Of a stretch of 64,000 nucleotides of DNA, positions 1 to 12,400 are shown piece after piece. Below the pieces are notes generated by a model, which searched no databases, was not told the DNA's origin, and saw only the letters and a program-made list of their open reading frames with translations. This DNA comes from Gigaspora rosea (Eukaryota > Glomeromycota > Glomeromycetes > Diversisporales > Gigasporaceae). The translations under genes were made by a program, and so were the position numbers. The first letter of the stretch is position 1; each line of letters starts with the position of its first letter. The stretch spans positions 55,039-119,038 of the forward strand of contig QKWP01000660.1 of assembly GCA_003550325.1 (NCBI GenBank). Reading direction: 5' to 3'.

Positions 1-660
1 GGTGAACTAAGAAATGAGTTTTTCAACACACTCTCTAAAAGTTTTGGCTACAAAAACACATTTTACCATACTCCTGCTATCATATTCTCGCTNTAAATTA
101 TTATTAATTATTAAATAAAAAAAAGTGTTTTTTTAATAAAAAAATTGAAAAATTTTAAATAAAAAAATATTAAATAAATAAAAAGAATAAAAAAAAATAA
201 AAAAAATTTTAAATTAAAAATACGTAATATAAAAAAAATTTTAATAATAAAAAAAAATTAAAATAAAAAATAACAATAATATGACCTGAGTTATGAAATA
301 GAGAAACCTGCTATGATCATTGCATGAGGGTTTTTATATATTAAAAAACAATAAAACGCAAATTTCACAATAATAATAATAATAAACAAAAAAAAAGATA
401 CGTACATATGCAATATAGTAGGAATAAAAAACGTGCTTTTTTTACTTTATTTATTTGTTTATTTATTTTTGTTTTTTGAAAATCGAAATACTCATGCATG
501 TACTTTCAAAACAAAGAGGCAGACCAAATTTATACTAAAAATATACAAATTAAACCTTTACATATAGAATTTTGATATACAAATACACAAATTAAAAATC
601 TAATCTTTTTAATAATTTTTTAAAAGAATACACAAATGTAAATCTTACTTCATTTAATTT
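1..660. other. AT-rich intergenic DNA, no gene recognised
   Basis: The first 92 bases stay open in one frame but end at the ambiguous base (N at 93) and match nothing I recognise. From 100 to 300 the sequence is almost pure A/T low complexity. The rest has no coding character. Confidence 0.6.
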
Positions 661-2550
661 GTCTATGATGGCAACGCATTCTCTGACCTGACCTATCTAT
701 GTATATTTCGGGGTCCTCTCCTGTCTTTCTTTAATCTCATTAGTATATTTTAGTCTTTTGATTTGAATTTTTTCCCAGGGCCTTTCTAATATACTGTTCA
801 ATATTCGTTTTTCTTTCTTATCTGCTATCCAAATCTTCTCTCTACATATCCTCTAATTTCTTTTTCTTTCTCTCTCTGCATCTCTATTATTATTTTTCTT
901 TCCAGAATTTTAATCCAAATTCAATCCATTCATCTGTCCAGTAGGGTCATTAATTCATTATTACTATTTGCTTCTGCAATGAGAAAGTTCTCGTTGCCTC
1001 TTTCTTGTTCATCTATTCTGTTTCCTCATTCTGACAGAGCTCTTCTTGCTAACTTTCTTATCGCTTTAATCCATTTGTATCTAGTATTCCAGATTACTAA
1101 TTTTTTCTTTTTCTCAAATAGTTTTTAATTTTCCTTTATTGTAACATTTTATATGCAGAGCTTTATTAATCCATTCCACAACATGTTTCTATTGCTATTT
1201 ATTCCTTCCTCTGCTGTTTTTTTACTTTGCTTCACGATGGTAGTCTTCTTTGTTTTGTTCAAGTTTTCTGTAATGTAACTATCTAAGAGCCTTGCAAAGT
1301 TTTTTCAGTTCTCTTTATTGGCTTTTTCATATAGGTATATCTTTCTTTCTTGAGTGTTTGCATTGTTCTGCTTGTTTCTAGTTCTTGTTCCCAGGATGGG
1401 TTTGGTAAAGATATTAGTTCAGATCAACTGATGATAACTATCAGAGCAAAATTCCATATTCTCAATATTACTATCACATACTAAACTTTTGAGATCAGCA
1501 TCTACCCAAATGTAGTCAATTCTGAAGCTCGATTTTCTATTTGTCCAAGTATAGATTGATGTAAAAGGATTAATTATTCTGTAAGTATCTGCAAAGTTGA
1601 TCTTTTTTAGCTATTTACTAAGTGAGAATTTGTGTATCTCTCCTCCTTATTCATTAACTCTAAGTTTAGTTGGTTCTCTTTCATGTTTAGATCCTTAATA
1701 ATCATTCAAGATCTTTGTTCTTTCTTGCAATAATCGTGAACTATTCTTTTTTGATTCTCCTTCTGTGCTTCAGGCTTATTAGAGGACATGTATATTATCC
1801 AAGGGATAAATTTTACACCCTTAAAAAGAAGTATTCATCTTAAAGAGTACATATCTGGGTGTCACATAATGCTACGTGTTTCTGCTAATTTTTGTGAATG
1901 AGGATTGCTACTCCTGAACCTTTTTCTTCTCAATTCGTTTGTGTGTTCCATATATCTTATAGTCCTTGAGATTGACTTTATCAAACTGAAATTCTTTGTT
2001 CCTAATATTAGTTTCCGTTAGTTCTATAATGTCATCATTCTCTCATATACCAAAGTCTATTATTTCCTATATCTTAAATATATTATCCCTAAGTCTATTA
2101 ATATTTGATGACCCAATTTTAAAAAATCTCTATTTATTTCCTCCAATTTCTTTTGCATCTGCTAGAGTTACCTCTCACTTCCAGCATTCTGTAATTTAAC
2201 TAGGGTGCTATTTAGGATCATACTGGTAGGAGCGCTCCTCCCTTTGCTTCGATTTTGTCCAAATGAGCTAGAATTCCCTCCAGTACATCACTTTCCAATC
2301 TGTATGTTGAATCATTTGTTAACTTGGATTGAGGTGTGTTTTTAATTTTTGATTTCTTCCATTTTATTTGATAAGTTTCCTTTGTGATTTACTCTAAATA
2401 GGCTTGAGTATTGGATTGTGCTCATTCCAGGTAAGGGCTTCTAGGGCATTTTTCTATTTTCATCTCCTTTGTTAGAGGGCTCTTGTCCAGTACTCTCGTT
2501 GCTCTTCTGGGAATTTGAAACTCATTCCAGTTTTGTATTATAGTAGTACA
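660..2550 (-). pseudogene. Decayed LINE: endonuclease domain and endonuclease-RT linker
   Basis: Read on the minus strand, this stretch carries pieces of an endonuclease/exonuclease/phosphatase (EEP) domain of a non-LTR retrotransposon. Around 1505-1558 the translation contains YTWTNRKSSFRIDYIWVD, the late EEP block with catalytic-site context (compare YTWSN...RIDYIWTD in the better preserved LINE at 37.0 kb). Around 1900-2090 an N-terminal EEP block reads IIELTETNIRNKEF, with stops before and after. Near 700-850 the frame reads IWIADKKEKRILNSILERPW, which I take as the linker before reverse transcriptase. Numerous stops and frame changes make it a fossil. It continues into the ORF1-like piece at 2551-3189 and is related to the fragment at 38830-39240. 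Confidence 0.7.
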
Positions 2551-3189
2551 CTATTTTTTTGCTGCATTTCTGAGGTCTTCTTTTAATTTGAAATATATAG
2601 TAGCCCATTTGCACTGATTACCATTACTGTTACTACTTATGTATACTGCCTTGGCTTTTATAAATCTCAGTTGTTTGACTAGTGAACTTTCTGTTGCCAG
2701 TTTTGGTAAATTGCTTATAGATAATCTATATTTCTTTCTTTCTAACAATTTATCTTTTTTATATTCTTCTGGCGTAATTCTGAGTGTTTTGTTATTTTTG
2801 AATTGGATAGCCCAACTTGTTTTCAGCACCTTTAGCCTTGAGTCCACCGATGTATTAATCTTTATAAATGCTGATTTTGTTTTTTTTGAGTACTTAACTC
2901 TTTCTATATATGCTCTACTATAGTACGATAGACAGTCTTTAATTTTGTGAGCCTGGATCTCCAGTGGTATGTCCCATAGTGTGAAAGTGTACATATTATT
3001 GGGTTGATATGCTTTTTTAAAGAAGTATGATTCTGAGTTTCTTGGTGCCCAGTCTGAAAAGTAACATGTTTCCTCTTTACATTTTTTTCTTTTACTTTTT
3101 GTTGTTGTAATCATCTCGGGGATACTTTCTGTTTCGATATCAATATAGTATTTAAAATTCAGATCTAAAACTATATGCACAGTGTGCAA
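2551..3189 (-). pseudogene. LINE ORF1-like protein, internal/C-terminal part
   Basis: This is an open minus-strand frame of about 212 codons. It is lysine-rich (TTTKSKRKKCKEE) and followed by a segment that resembles one or two RRM-type folds, as expected of a LINE ORF1/RNA-binding protein: MYTFTLWDIPLEIQAHKIKDC, then RKKYRLSISNLPKLATESSL. It lies directly upstream, in minus orientation, of the endonuclease remnant at 660-2550. The first dozen residues of the frame (MHTVHIV...) are not original: they come from the end of the element inserted at 3180-4201. The RRM assignment rests on pattern only. Confidence 0.55.
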
Positions 3190-4201
3190 GAATTAAAAAG
3201 GGATTAAGTGCACAAACAACCAACCTGTTGCACATGTGTGCATGTAAAAAAAATTTTTTCATGCATATTTATTTTTATCACACATGTCTTCATAATATTT
3301 GCTGCTATTAAATGTAAATTCGCTCTTTAATTATATTAATATTGAAAATCTATTTCAAGTGCACTTTATAAAAATACTACAATTACCTTTTTGAATCTTA
3401 GTAGCAATATGATTTCTAATAAAGGTGCAAAAATATTAGCTGATTCGCTTTGTAAAAATACCTTTTTGACTCATTTAAATTTTAATGAAATTAAATTGGT
3501 TTTGAAGGTTTAAATACATCAACAAAGGTCCTTGGCAAAAATTTGACTCATACCCGTTTGAATATTTATTTTGATTGTTGCATGCGAATATTCTATGATT
3601 ACATTATCGCAATGGTTTGTTATAGATTATTACTACATTTTTGAGACTTTTTTAAAATGAATTAATAAAAAAAATCATTATTCCTTACCAAACTAAAATT
3701 TGATATGATTATACTTATTTTATAATGGCCTCAATTCAGCATCAACTCCAATAATTAAAATAAAAATGATCTGTAATATTATGCTTAGTACGTTCCTGGT
3801 TTTAGCGTGACTGCATCGCACAGCTACTCTAATTTATTTCTGTCTACTTACAAACATTTACTATTGATTATTCATATATTACTGTATTATTTATAGTAAT
3901 AGCAATAGTAATTGCTTAAATTAGAAAAGTAGTAGATTTGCAAATTACAAATTATTATCATTATAACTAATATCATTAATATATATTAATAATATATTTT
4001 GTGCATTGAAATTTAAAGTTCTCTTATGCACATAATTTTTTGTGCATAAAAATTTAAAATTTTTTGTTGCACATAACTTTTTGTGCATTATTTTTATAAA
4101 AGTTTAGATGCACATTTGCGCACTTAACTTGTTAAAATTTTATGCACATAAAGACATATATATGCACATGTGCATCGTGTGCATGCCAATTTTAAACACT
4201 G
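3180..4201. mobile_element. hAT-like non-autonomous element inserted in LINE ORF1
   Basis: This 1022-bp block separates two parts of the same LINE reading frame (4202-5030 upstream, 2551-3179 downstream). It begins CAGTGTGCAAGAATTAAAAA and ends, on the opposite strand, CAGTGTTTAAAATTGG, so both ends start with CAGTG as in many hAT elements. Both ends are studded with TGCACA/TGTGCA hexamers (3177-3250 and 4020-4190), like hAT subterminal repeats. An inverted pair, GATTAAGTGCACAAAC and GTTAAGTGCGCAAATG, supports matched termini. The 8-bp flanks (TATATGCA and TGTCCATA) do not match, so no TSD can be claimed. No coding capacity is visible. Confidence 0.5.
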
Positions 4202-5030
4202 TGTCCATATCAGAATTTTTCCTTTTTGTTGTATACAAAGGGTTGTTCTGTTTAGTAAACTGATCTTGGTCACTTTCACTCAGTATGAGGTTACTGGGTT
4301 CGCCTGTGTATACAATTTCTATTTTATTTTCCCCTATTACTTCTACTTTTTGCAATTGACTTTTGAAGGAAATACATCCATTTTGACTTAATATCTCTTC
4401 AATTTCATAGTCTAAAGTACCACATTCTTGTTATAGCAAAATTTTTTTGTATTTGTCTAAAGTTGATCCTTCATGTGACCTATATATTCCCAAATCTCCC
4501 TACTTACTTATCGATTCTGTTTTCTCTGTAACTAAGTATTGTGTTAATGAATTCTTTCTCTTGTATATATTCTGTTGAGTAATCTCTCCAATTAGTTTGG
4601 GTTCTAATTTGAGTTTTCTCATATATGTATTCTCTTTGTACTGTATTTTATTGTTGTCTCGTTACATTTTGATACGTCTTGATCTATAAATTTACTCTCT
4701 TCTTCAAAGATTTCTTAATGTGCTGATTGTTTATAACTAATGTGATCATATTTCTTTATTGCCTTTCGAATAATCATAACTAAGCTGGGGTTACTTAATC
4801 TAGCTATAAGGCCACTCGTTTATCTTTCTTTAGTATATCTCGTTGTTGTTTGATTAATACTTCCACGATTTGAGAAAATTTTCTTTTGAATAAATTTTGA
4901 TTTTCTTTAAGTGTATTTATTTTGGTATCTTCTTCGATTCAGAGTAGTTATATAGATGTTTGATCACCTTCTATTTGTTTGTTTACTTCTAGTTTCCTGC
5001 TTGTCCTGATTAGCATGATGTAAATTTGTT
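4202..5030 (-). pseudogene. LINE ORF1-like protein, N-terminal part (decayed)
   Basis: Minus-strand translation shows protein-like stretches across several frames. Examples are a lysine-rich coiled-coil-like piece (NTLKENQNLFKRKFSQIVEV, about 4800-4930) and an acidic piece (TLDYEIEEILSQNGCISFKS, then EVIGENKIEIVYTGEPSNL, about 4260-4420). The stretch runs into the inserted element at 4201 and resumes beyond it at 3179. It has many stops. It is assigned to the same LINE by position, orientation and continuity across the insertion. Confidence 0.5.
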
Positions 5031-5585
5031 TTGATTGGTCAAAAAAATGATTGATATTTTATAAATAACATATCTTGATAGGTTAAAACTAAAGATTACC
5101 TCACGTTATCTTGCGATACCCCTTTATAGTTTTTTTGTAAAACCGATTGACTGATTGATAATATCTAACACTTTATAACTTGCTCATGTAAATTTAGAAA
5201 CTTTTAATCGAAAAAACTGTAGATTTTTATTAGCTGTTTCATTTTAAAATGCCAAAAATTTAATATAATATCTTTGTATTACATACTGGCATTGTCAAAA
5301 TCGCTTCTAGTAAAAGTTGGTAGAAAACTTGATCATACTTGATCCCAAACCTTTACATAAAAGCTATTCTTCTAAAAAACAATTTGGCGAAATTTTAGGT
5401 AACCTTAATTATAAAAAATTTTGACTTGATCCTATTTGATTAAATATTCTATTGTAAACCAATATAAAAAGTTGTGTAATAGTGCTTTTCAATAGAAAAT
5501 AAACAACCAATAAAAACCAACTTCCACCATACTGTCCTGATCCTGAACATGATAATGCTTGTTGTTGTTTACTTCCAAATACATG
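5031..5585. other. Intergenic, no gene recognised
   Basis: No convincing coding signal. The last 90 bases, read on the minus strand, continue past the hAT empty site as an open peptide (TNKHVFGSKQQQALSCSG). The hAT element may therefore have landed in an old coding fragment, but I cannot identify it. Confidence 0.4.
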
Positions 5586-5593
5586 TTTATTTG

Positions 5594-8133
5594 CAGAGCC
5601 AATGATTTTCTGTGGCGCTATTGGGTCAATTTTGTCCATACTAATTTATATATTCTGCAAGTCAATTATGTAAATTCTGCAAAATTTCCATGATAACTTT
5701 ATCAATTTTGTGAGTCAATTTTGTAAATTCTGCACGATTTCTGTGGTAACTTTATCAATACTCTAATAATTTTTATTTAAAATTTTACCAATAAAAGTAT
5801 AAAAATATATATACAAAATCAATAAAATGTAAAATAAACAAGATAAAATAAAAAAATCGATAATATATAAAAAAAATCAATAAAAAAAATTCGATAAAAA
5901 AAAATCAATAAAATCGATAAAAAAAATTCAATAAATTTTTTTAAATATTACGTCATTTAATTATTAAAATATAGCATATTTAAACTTTGTAATGATTTTT
6001 CATTCAAACTTTGCTGATTATTATCTAAAATTGTATTGTATTTTGAGAAACTTTTTTCTACTGCACAAGATGAAACTAGTAACCAAATATAATCAAATGC
6101 AATTTCTAATAGTTGAGGAAAAGTATCGGCCATATTTGACCAAAATTCATTTAATGCAATTTCTTTAAAAACTGCATCATATGTTAATTCACAATAAATT
6201 GACCATTCGTGCAATAGTTTGTTTGATGGATTCGCCAATTCTGGTATAATGAAATACTTGTGAATATTCTTTTTTGTAATATTATCAAGATGGAAAAATT
6301 TGGGATCAAATACTTGACATGCAGAAAACAATGATCGACTAGGATAAGAAGGAATATGGGCAGCGAATTTTTGATATGCGGCATTAAAGACATTATGAAA
6401 AATAGGATAAAAATCAGCTGGCCGAAAAGATTTAGACAAAATTAATATATCCAAATCTAAGCCAAAGTATTCTGTATTCAAGTTAGTTTTGATATAGGCA
6501 GTAAGTTGCTCAAGCTGGTTTTCAACTAGAGGAAACAAAGGCTTTTCTTGCTGAAAAAAACTAATGTTTAAATAAATTTCTGTAAAAAAATACTAATGAA
6601 GTTAATATAAACCGTAATAAGGCCAAGATCTTTAGAATTAGATAATAATGATATAATAATATTTAATGCATCAGTTTTATCAATACTTAATTTATCTTGA
6701 AAAAATGTAGGCCAATAAACAATATGATTCTTTGCATATGAAACCATCTCAAACCAAGAATTCTATCTGGTTATAACAGGAAATAGAATTTTCTTGGTGA
6801 ATTAATGCTATGAAACTGTAAATAATTCAAATATTGACGACACGTGCTAGATATCTTGGTTAATTTTAGATATTAGTGTATTAACTTTGGAAAAATGATA
6901 ATGTATCACTATAGTATAAAATTAAAATTATATTATATAATAATTATAATATGTAACAATTTTATTAACAAAATAATTTTTTTTACCCGATTAAATTTAA
7001 AATATGGGCACAGCAAGGTATATGAACTAGTTGAGGCATTACAGTAAACAAAACTTCTCAGTAGCATTTTTTCATATATGCAGCTGAATCTAACAAAAAA
7101 ACACAAAGAAATGTAAATGGAATATTATAATTCAAAAAAATTTGAAAAAGAGTCTGACCCATAGTACAATTATTAACTTTGTTAAGAAAATTGACAAAAA
7201 CTAATTTTGTATTATCTCTATATATGAATATCATATTTACTACACTTTGTGAGCAACTGTCTGTCGTTTCATCTACCGTAAGTGCTACACATTTTTGGCT
7301 AAAAAAAGATTTAAGACCTTCAAGGTGATTATTAAAAACTTGAGGAATGTATAATTGGTGTAATGTGAATGATTGTGGAATAGCTTCACCTTTTTTACAA
7401 TATTTTTTTTAAAAAAATGCAAAGAATTGATTTTTTCTACAGGAATGTCAGCCACTATAAAAGATTCAATTAGATCTGTTACAAAAAGTTTTTGGATTCA
7501 GAGAATAAAAGAGATGCAGTGATAGTCTGCTGATGTAGTTTATTTTTGCCGGCAGTTTTGTTTGATTTGTGGCCTTTACTATTAAGATGATCGATAACTG
7601 CTGATTTTTGTTTCCAATCAATAGAGTGATCGCAAAAATTACAGAACAAAACATCATTATTAACTCTAAATTCACCAGAATTTTCCTCAACCCTAGTATG
7701 AACTGTAATCTTTGAAAATTTACTTTTTTTTATTCATTATGTGCATATAACACTTTATTATAGAATTTAAAGATAATTTATATAAATTTAAATTATCCAA
7801 GAACTAACTTTATTTTAATATATGATTGACAAGATGATAGTAACAAGTATACAAAGATGAAACCTGAATTATTTTTACAAGGCATTTTATTACTTTAGCC
7901 TTACACTTGTGAATTCGATTACCTGAATTTTTAGGTTAATAATAAATAACAGGTAAAATACATATATACATATATACATATGTATAAATTGTATTTTAAA
8001 AAATTTTTTTATATTACCTCCTTATTACTCACTTTCTGTGATAATTCTGCAGTATCTGTGATACTTCTACATTTGTGATCCTATTCCGTGATTTCTGCAT
8101 CATTCCGTGCAATGCTAAAAATCACTGGCCCTG
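5594..8133 (-). mobile_element. hAT DNA transposon (2540 bp) with 8-bp TSD
   Basis: The left end reads CAGAGCCAATGATTTT. The right end, on the opposite strand, reads CAGGGCCAGTGATTTT, giving a 16-bp TIR with 2 mismatches. The flanks are a perfect 8-bp duplication, TTTATTTG, at 5586-5593 and 8134-8141, which is the hAT hallmark. Inside, on the minus strand, lies a decayed transposase with an N-terminal BED zinc finger and a C-terminal hAT dimerisation region. Subterminal DNA on both sides repeats TTCTG-CA / CCGTG motifs (5640-5760 and 8035-8110), as hAT subterminal binding sites often do. Confidence 0.9.
5957..7740 (-). pseudogene. hAT transposase with BED zinc finger, multiply disrupted
   Basis: The N-terminal part (about 7520-7730) reads KITVHTRVEENSGEFRVN and then FCNFCDHSIDWKQKSAVIDH, followed by LNSKGH: a C-x2-C...H-x5-H BED-type finger used for terminal DNA binding. 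A one-base frameshift near 7480 separates it from VTDLIESFIVADIPVEKIN. The last 193 codons (5957-6538) are open and contain the hAT C-terminal dimerisation signature: ALNEFWSNMADTFPQLLEIA, then SSCAVEKSFSKYNTILDNNQ. The middle is broken by stops. A transposase acts in the nucleus on its own TIRs; this copy cannot encode one. Similar finger-plus-hAT proteins include the CGGBP1-like group; that subgroup placement is inference. Confidence 0.85.
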
Positions 8134-8141
8134 TTTATTTG

Positions 8142-8426
8142 TTACTCTGGTAATCCGTCGATCAGAAATCTCAGTACAGGGTTTTTGTTATCTTCCAAAA
8201 AATGCAGAAAAGTTTTTTAAAATTCTTCTGTAAAGAAGATTTTTGCCAAGTATTGCAGAAGCTATAAGTTTTTGAACAAAAAGGTTCTAAGTGACTCTAG
8301 TTCTTTTTTGAAGTTCTTCCTTTTTGCTTATGAGTGTTTTGTATGTTTGCTATAGCCTTATTATATCTATTAACGATAGTTTTTCTTGTCCGTTTTGGGA
8401 AATGAGGATCAGCACAGAGAGTTGAT
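8142..8426. other. Intergenic; possible coding relic on minus strand
   Basis: Minus-strand translation gives short protein-like runs (for example ILISQNGQEKLSLIDIIRL, ending just before the LINE fragment) with stops. No family recognised. Confidence 0.3.
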
Positions 8427-8441
8427 TGTTTATTTTTGTTT

Positions 8442-8610
8442 TTTTTTTTTTTTTTAAGATGAGGCTGTGCCTCGAAAACTTTATTATTAATTATATATTT
8501 GTATATATTATTTGATACAATATTATACTATTTTAAGTACAAGAGACTAAGACATTTTTCACTATCTGTGACCTAAACCTACCAGAGCTTTCCATACCCC
8601 ATTTTCTGTA
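8442..8610 (-). mobile_element. 5'-truncated LINE 3' end with poly-A tail and TSD
   Basis: A T-tract at the left edge (poly-A on the minus strand) is followed by about 170 bp ending in CCTAAACCTACCAGAG plus a short tail. That layout resembles the 3' end of the LINE at 32.28 kb (GGCCTAAATCTACCAGAG). The insertion is flanked by the 15-bp direct repeat TGTTTATTTTTGTTT at 8427-8441 and 8611-8625, as expected for target-primed reverse transcription. Confidence 0.75.
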
Positions 8611-8629
8611 TGTTTATTTTTGTTTAATC

Positions 8630-10150
8630 ATATATCTATATCATTTAATTTTGAGTCTGTGCGCTTTAATGGTTTTGATTGGCTACAATAATTTTGTAAA
8701 CTTCTAAACAGAAAAGTTTGGAATTTTTTCTAAACAGAAATTACATTTTTGTATTCTGACAACATTTTGAATTAAATTTTTCGATGTTTTGAATATATTA
8801 CGATTGATATTTGAATTAAAGTAATTAAAGTAACTGAATAAATGCGCATTTAAGTTCCTATTAAAGTTAAACATTTTAAATTCCTAACTACGTAATTACG
8901 GCATAATACATTATTCCGAAATCTATCAATTATTTATAATAATTTATTTATCTATATCATTTTGAGTTCGTGCACTTTAAGGTTTGTGATTGGCTGTATC
9001 TGCAAAATGTGATCTGAGCATGGGAAAGCTTTGTAATATGATAATTCGGTAATTATTACAACATTTTCTACTATTTCAGAGATTATATTCAATTTTATTT
9101 GGTTACTGGTAATTATTCATAATATTTTATGCAGTGTAGATGTAGTTTCTATAATGGTTATTTTAATTTACTAACTTTATATTATTATATTATTAATTTT
9201 GTGTTCATGCGCTTTAACGTTTGTGGTTGGTCATATCCAGAAACATGATTAAGTATAGGAATTTTGGACTTGCGCACTTTACCATTATGAATTACTGTGG
9301 TTGGAATAGGATTAATTATGACAATAACTAGGGGTGAGTTAGTAGAAAAAGAACAAATCATTTTTAGTAAAATTTTTTTAATTTTTAAACTAAAATATCT
9401 TGACAACTATTTAATCAAATTTGCTAAAAAATTTTTTTATTTTAATCTTGAAATTATATAGAATTAAAATAAAAAATATTTTTTAAATTTATTAAGATAG
9501 TTGTTAAAATATTTAAGCTTAAAGTCAAGAAAACTTTTATTTAGAAAAATTTGTCCCTTTTCTACTGACTCACCCCAACTATTCTGACGTTATCTATTTT
9601 GTATGACATTCTGGGTTAAAGTTACTCATTAAAGTTATTTACTGAATTGAGACTTTGTAAAGTAAAGTTACTTAGCGTTACTGATTACGACATTCTGTAT
9701 TTCCTGATACGACATTCTTGATCTATACTATCTAATTCAGAATTTGTCTGTTTAAACATTTTTATTATCTATCTGTGAAATGGTTATGTGTAATAATGAT
9801 TTTATGAGACATATGAAGAATAATTACGACATTTTCGATATTACGATTTTAGATAATCGTTGAATTTGTACATTCTGCAAGATTGTCGATTTAATTAATG
9901 TCTGTAATATAATAAAATATTGCAATTTTCCTAAGAAAAATATCTATACTCTAATTCTGAGTTCGTCCGATTAAACATTTTGATTGCTCGCCATTATGTT
10001 AATATCAATGTTATGTAGTATGATGTATACTGTAATATTGCTTTGAAATTATGACGATTGATACTTTAACTTGATCATTGTGTGAAATTTCACTATGTGA
10101 GTTTCTCTTATCCACGTATAATGTCGCAATAAGATTGTCATAAATAATTT
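8630..10150. repeat. Degenerate tandem repeat, period about 210-305 bp
   Basis: A degenerate motif recurs at about 8650, 8955, 9195, 9735 and 9950: a run such as GAGTTCGTGCACTTTAA, then TTTG.GATTGGC. Each copy is followed by similar text with CATTCTG or ACGACATT elements. Once the 246-bp foldback element at 9331-9576 is removed, the spacing is about 210-305 bp. No coding capacity is seen. Confidence 0.55.
9331..9576. mobile_element. Foldback MITE (246 bp), TIR GGGGTGAG, TSD AACTA
   Basis: It starts GGGGTGAGTTAGTAGAAAA and ends, inverted, GGGGTGAGTCAGTAGAAAA. The arms fold back over nearly their whole length (GACAACTATTTAATCAAATT pairs with its partner near 9490). It is flanked by a perfect 5-bp duplication AACTA at 9326-9330 and 9577-9581. 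A second, degraded copy lies at 51079-51315. Superfamily not assigned. Confidence 0.8.
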
Positions 10151-10380
10151 TACTATCCGCGTAATCAAATGTAATTGAAATAATCTGCATCTAATTGGTT
10201 TGGTCTTTTATTCTTGGATTGATTAGGTAAGTTCAGGACATGTACAATATATCATATTAGCGAAATCTATGAAAACATGGACAGTGCGTGGGATTTAATG
10301 ATTATATAATTTATAATTTGTAATCGATCTATAAATTATATTACAAACATGAATTTGGTATTTGACATTTGTTTTCAAGA
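10151..10380. other. AT-rich spacer
   Basis: Nothing recognised between the 8.6-10.2 kb repeat and the 10.4 kb array. Confidence 0.5.
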
Positions 10381-11220
10381 GGATATAGGCCACGTGAAGT
10401 TGATTTTTCATTTTACATGAAATCTGAAAACTTTGGTCGGTCGATCAGAATTTTTTTCTTTTTTATTTTTATTTTTTTTAATTTTACTGCAATTTAATAA
10501 AATAATGTTCACATCTAAAATTAGGCTGCGCAAAGTGATTTTTATTTTGCATTACACAGAATCTAAAAACTTGAGTCGTTCGGTTGAATTTTTTTATTTT
10601 TTTTTATTTTTTATTTTTTTTATTTTTTTATTTTTTTTTATTAGAATTCTTTTTAATTTATTGTAAATTAATAAAATAATTTTCACATCTAAAATTAGGC
10701 TACGCTTTTCATTTTGCATTACATGGAAACTGAAAACAGGTCAGTCGATAGATTTTTTTTAATTTACCTTAAATTGTAGGATAATGTTCACATCTAAGAT
10801 TAGGCATGCAAAGTTGATTTTCGGTCTACATTGCATAGAATCTGAAAACATGGGTCGGTCAGTCAGATCTTTTTTTCTTTTTTTTAATTTATTGTAAATC
10901 AATAGAACAATGTTCATATCTAAAATTAGGCCATGCAAAGTGATTTTTATTTTGCATTACAAGGAATCTGTAAACTTTTGGGTCAGTTAGTCAAACTTTC
11001 TTTTTTTTTTTTAATTTACTGTAAATTAATAGGATAATGTTCACATCTAAGATTAGGCCACACAAAGTTGATTTTTCATTTTGCATTACATGAAAACTGA
11101 AAATTTGGGTCAGTCAGTCAGAATTTTTTTTTAATTTACTGTAAATTAATAGAATAATGTTCACATTTTTTATTTTGTATTACATGTAATCTAAAAATTT
11201 AAGTAGGTCAAATTTTTTTT
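10380..11220. repeat. Tandem array A: short units of about 115-165 bp
   Basis: About seven degenerate units follow each other, with starts near 10429, 10571, 10737, 10852, 10979, 11107 and 11200. Each holds GGGTCAGTCAGTCAG (or close), a T-tract, TTTACTGTAAATTAATAG, AATGTTCACATCTAAAATTA, then TTTTCATTTTGCATTACATG. The same unit is embedded once in each larger unit of the neighbouring array B and recurs at 15650-15960. Confidence 0.8.
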
Positions 11221-11250
11221 TGTTTTATTTTTATTTATTATTTTTTTTTA

Positions 11251-11446
11251 TAGCTGATTTGGAAATTAGTGGGAATGATGAATTTTGTGATGATTATCCA
11301 AATTTCGAGAACTGTTTTTTAGTAATAACAGTTTAGTATATTGATAATATAATTTTCGACCAATATATTGTTACAATATATTTTGAACTTACCAAAAAAT
11401 ATATTATCGAAAACTATTATATGTTCCACTAATTTCAAATCGGCTG
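11251..11446. mobile_element. Mariner-type MITE (196 bp) with TA target duplication
   Basis: The left end reads TAGCTGATTTGGAAATTAGTGG. The right end, inverted, reads CAGCCGATTTGAAATTAGTGG. TA flanks both sides (11249-11250, 11447-11448). The empty site can be read in sister units of the array, where the T-tract runs straight into TAATTTACTG or TAATTTATTG (for example near 10890). TA duplication is typical of Tc1/mariner elements. A degraded relative is at about 63430-63545. Confidence 0.8.
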
Positions 11447-12400
11447 TAATTTACTGTAAATTAATAGAATAATGTACATATCGAAAATTAAACTATGAAA
11501 AGTAAATTGTTCATTTTGCATTAGGCCAGACCAATTTAATTCAGTAGTATATATTACTCCCTTTTTATCCTATTACTTTTAGAAATCACTTAATTAAATT
11601 CGACAAAGAATCTGATTGGTTATTTGATCAGACAAACCAATCAAATTCTTTTATTGGATCCACTGATGGAAGTACTATACTTAACATTTTTATTGAATAT
11701 ATAAAATACAAGGCTTGCGTGCTATTTCGGTAATGTAACAATAAAAGAGAGTTAGTTGTGTTAGAATTATCATGATTCTTATCATAGTTACTATAAAAAA
11801 AATTCTGTTACAAACCTATTTGACACATAATACATTTTAGGGTAAGTTTACATCGAAATTATTTCGATGAATTATTGTAAAAATTCTCATACAAAGTTTG
11901 TTCGCTATTCTAATAAACAATTTAGGCTAAGGTTGAATTACGTAGTTCACGTTGGAATTATAACTTCTATCACGAGTTACAGTTACAATTTTACTATGTA
12001 TCACGTAGTTTCTAAAAAGCTCTGCACTTAGTAAAAATGGTACAAATAAATAGCGAGATATAATGATTTGAAAACAGCAGAAGCAGAGGTGAAAAGAAAA
12101 TATAATTCGAGTGACTCATATAATCGTGCAATCGATCAGAGTTATCACAGGAATCAAAGTGTTGAGCAGAATTAATGAGATCAGGTACAAAAGGTACATT
12201 GCATCTAAAGTAACTCCTTATCTAAAGTAGCGCCTGACCCAAATTATACCCCATCTTCAGTATGCATTAATTCAAAATTTTAGTTAGGCGCTATTTTAAA
12301 TGTATTAACGTTATTTAATGTTATCTATATCTTGGTTAGGCGAGACCAATTCGATTTGGTAGTTTATATTACCCTTTCTATTGGTAAATATTTTGAAGTA

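Noticed and set aside
1996..2199. Plus-strand open frame over the LINE remnant
   Set aside because: Opposite-strand shadow of endonuclease sequence; no start context or family.
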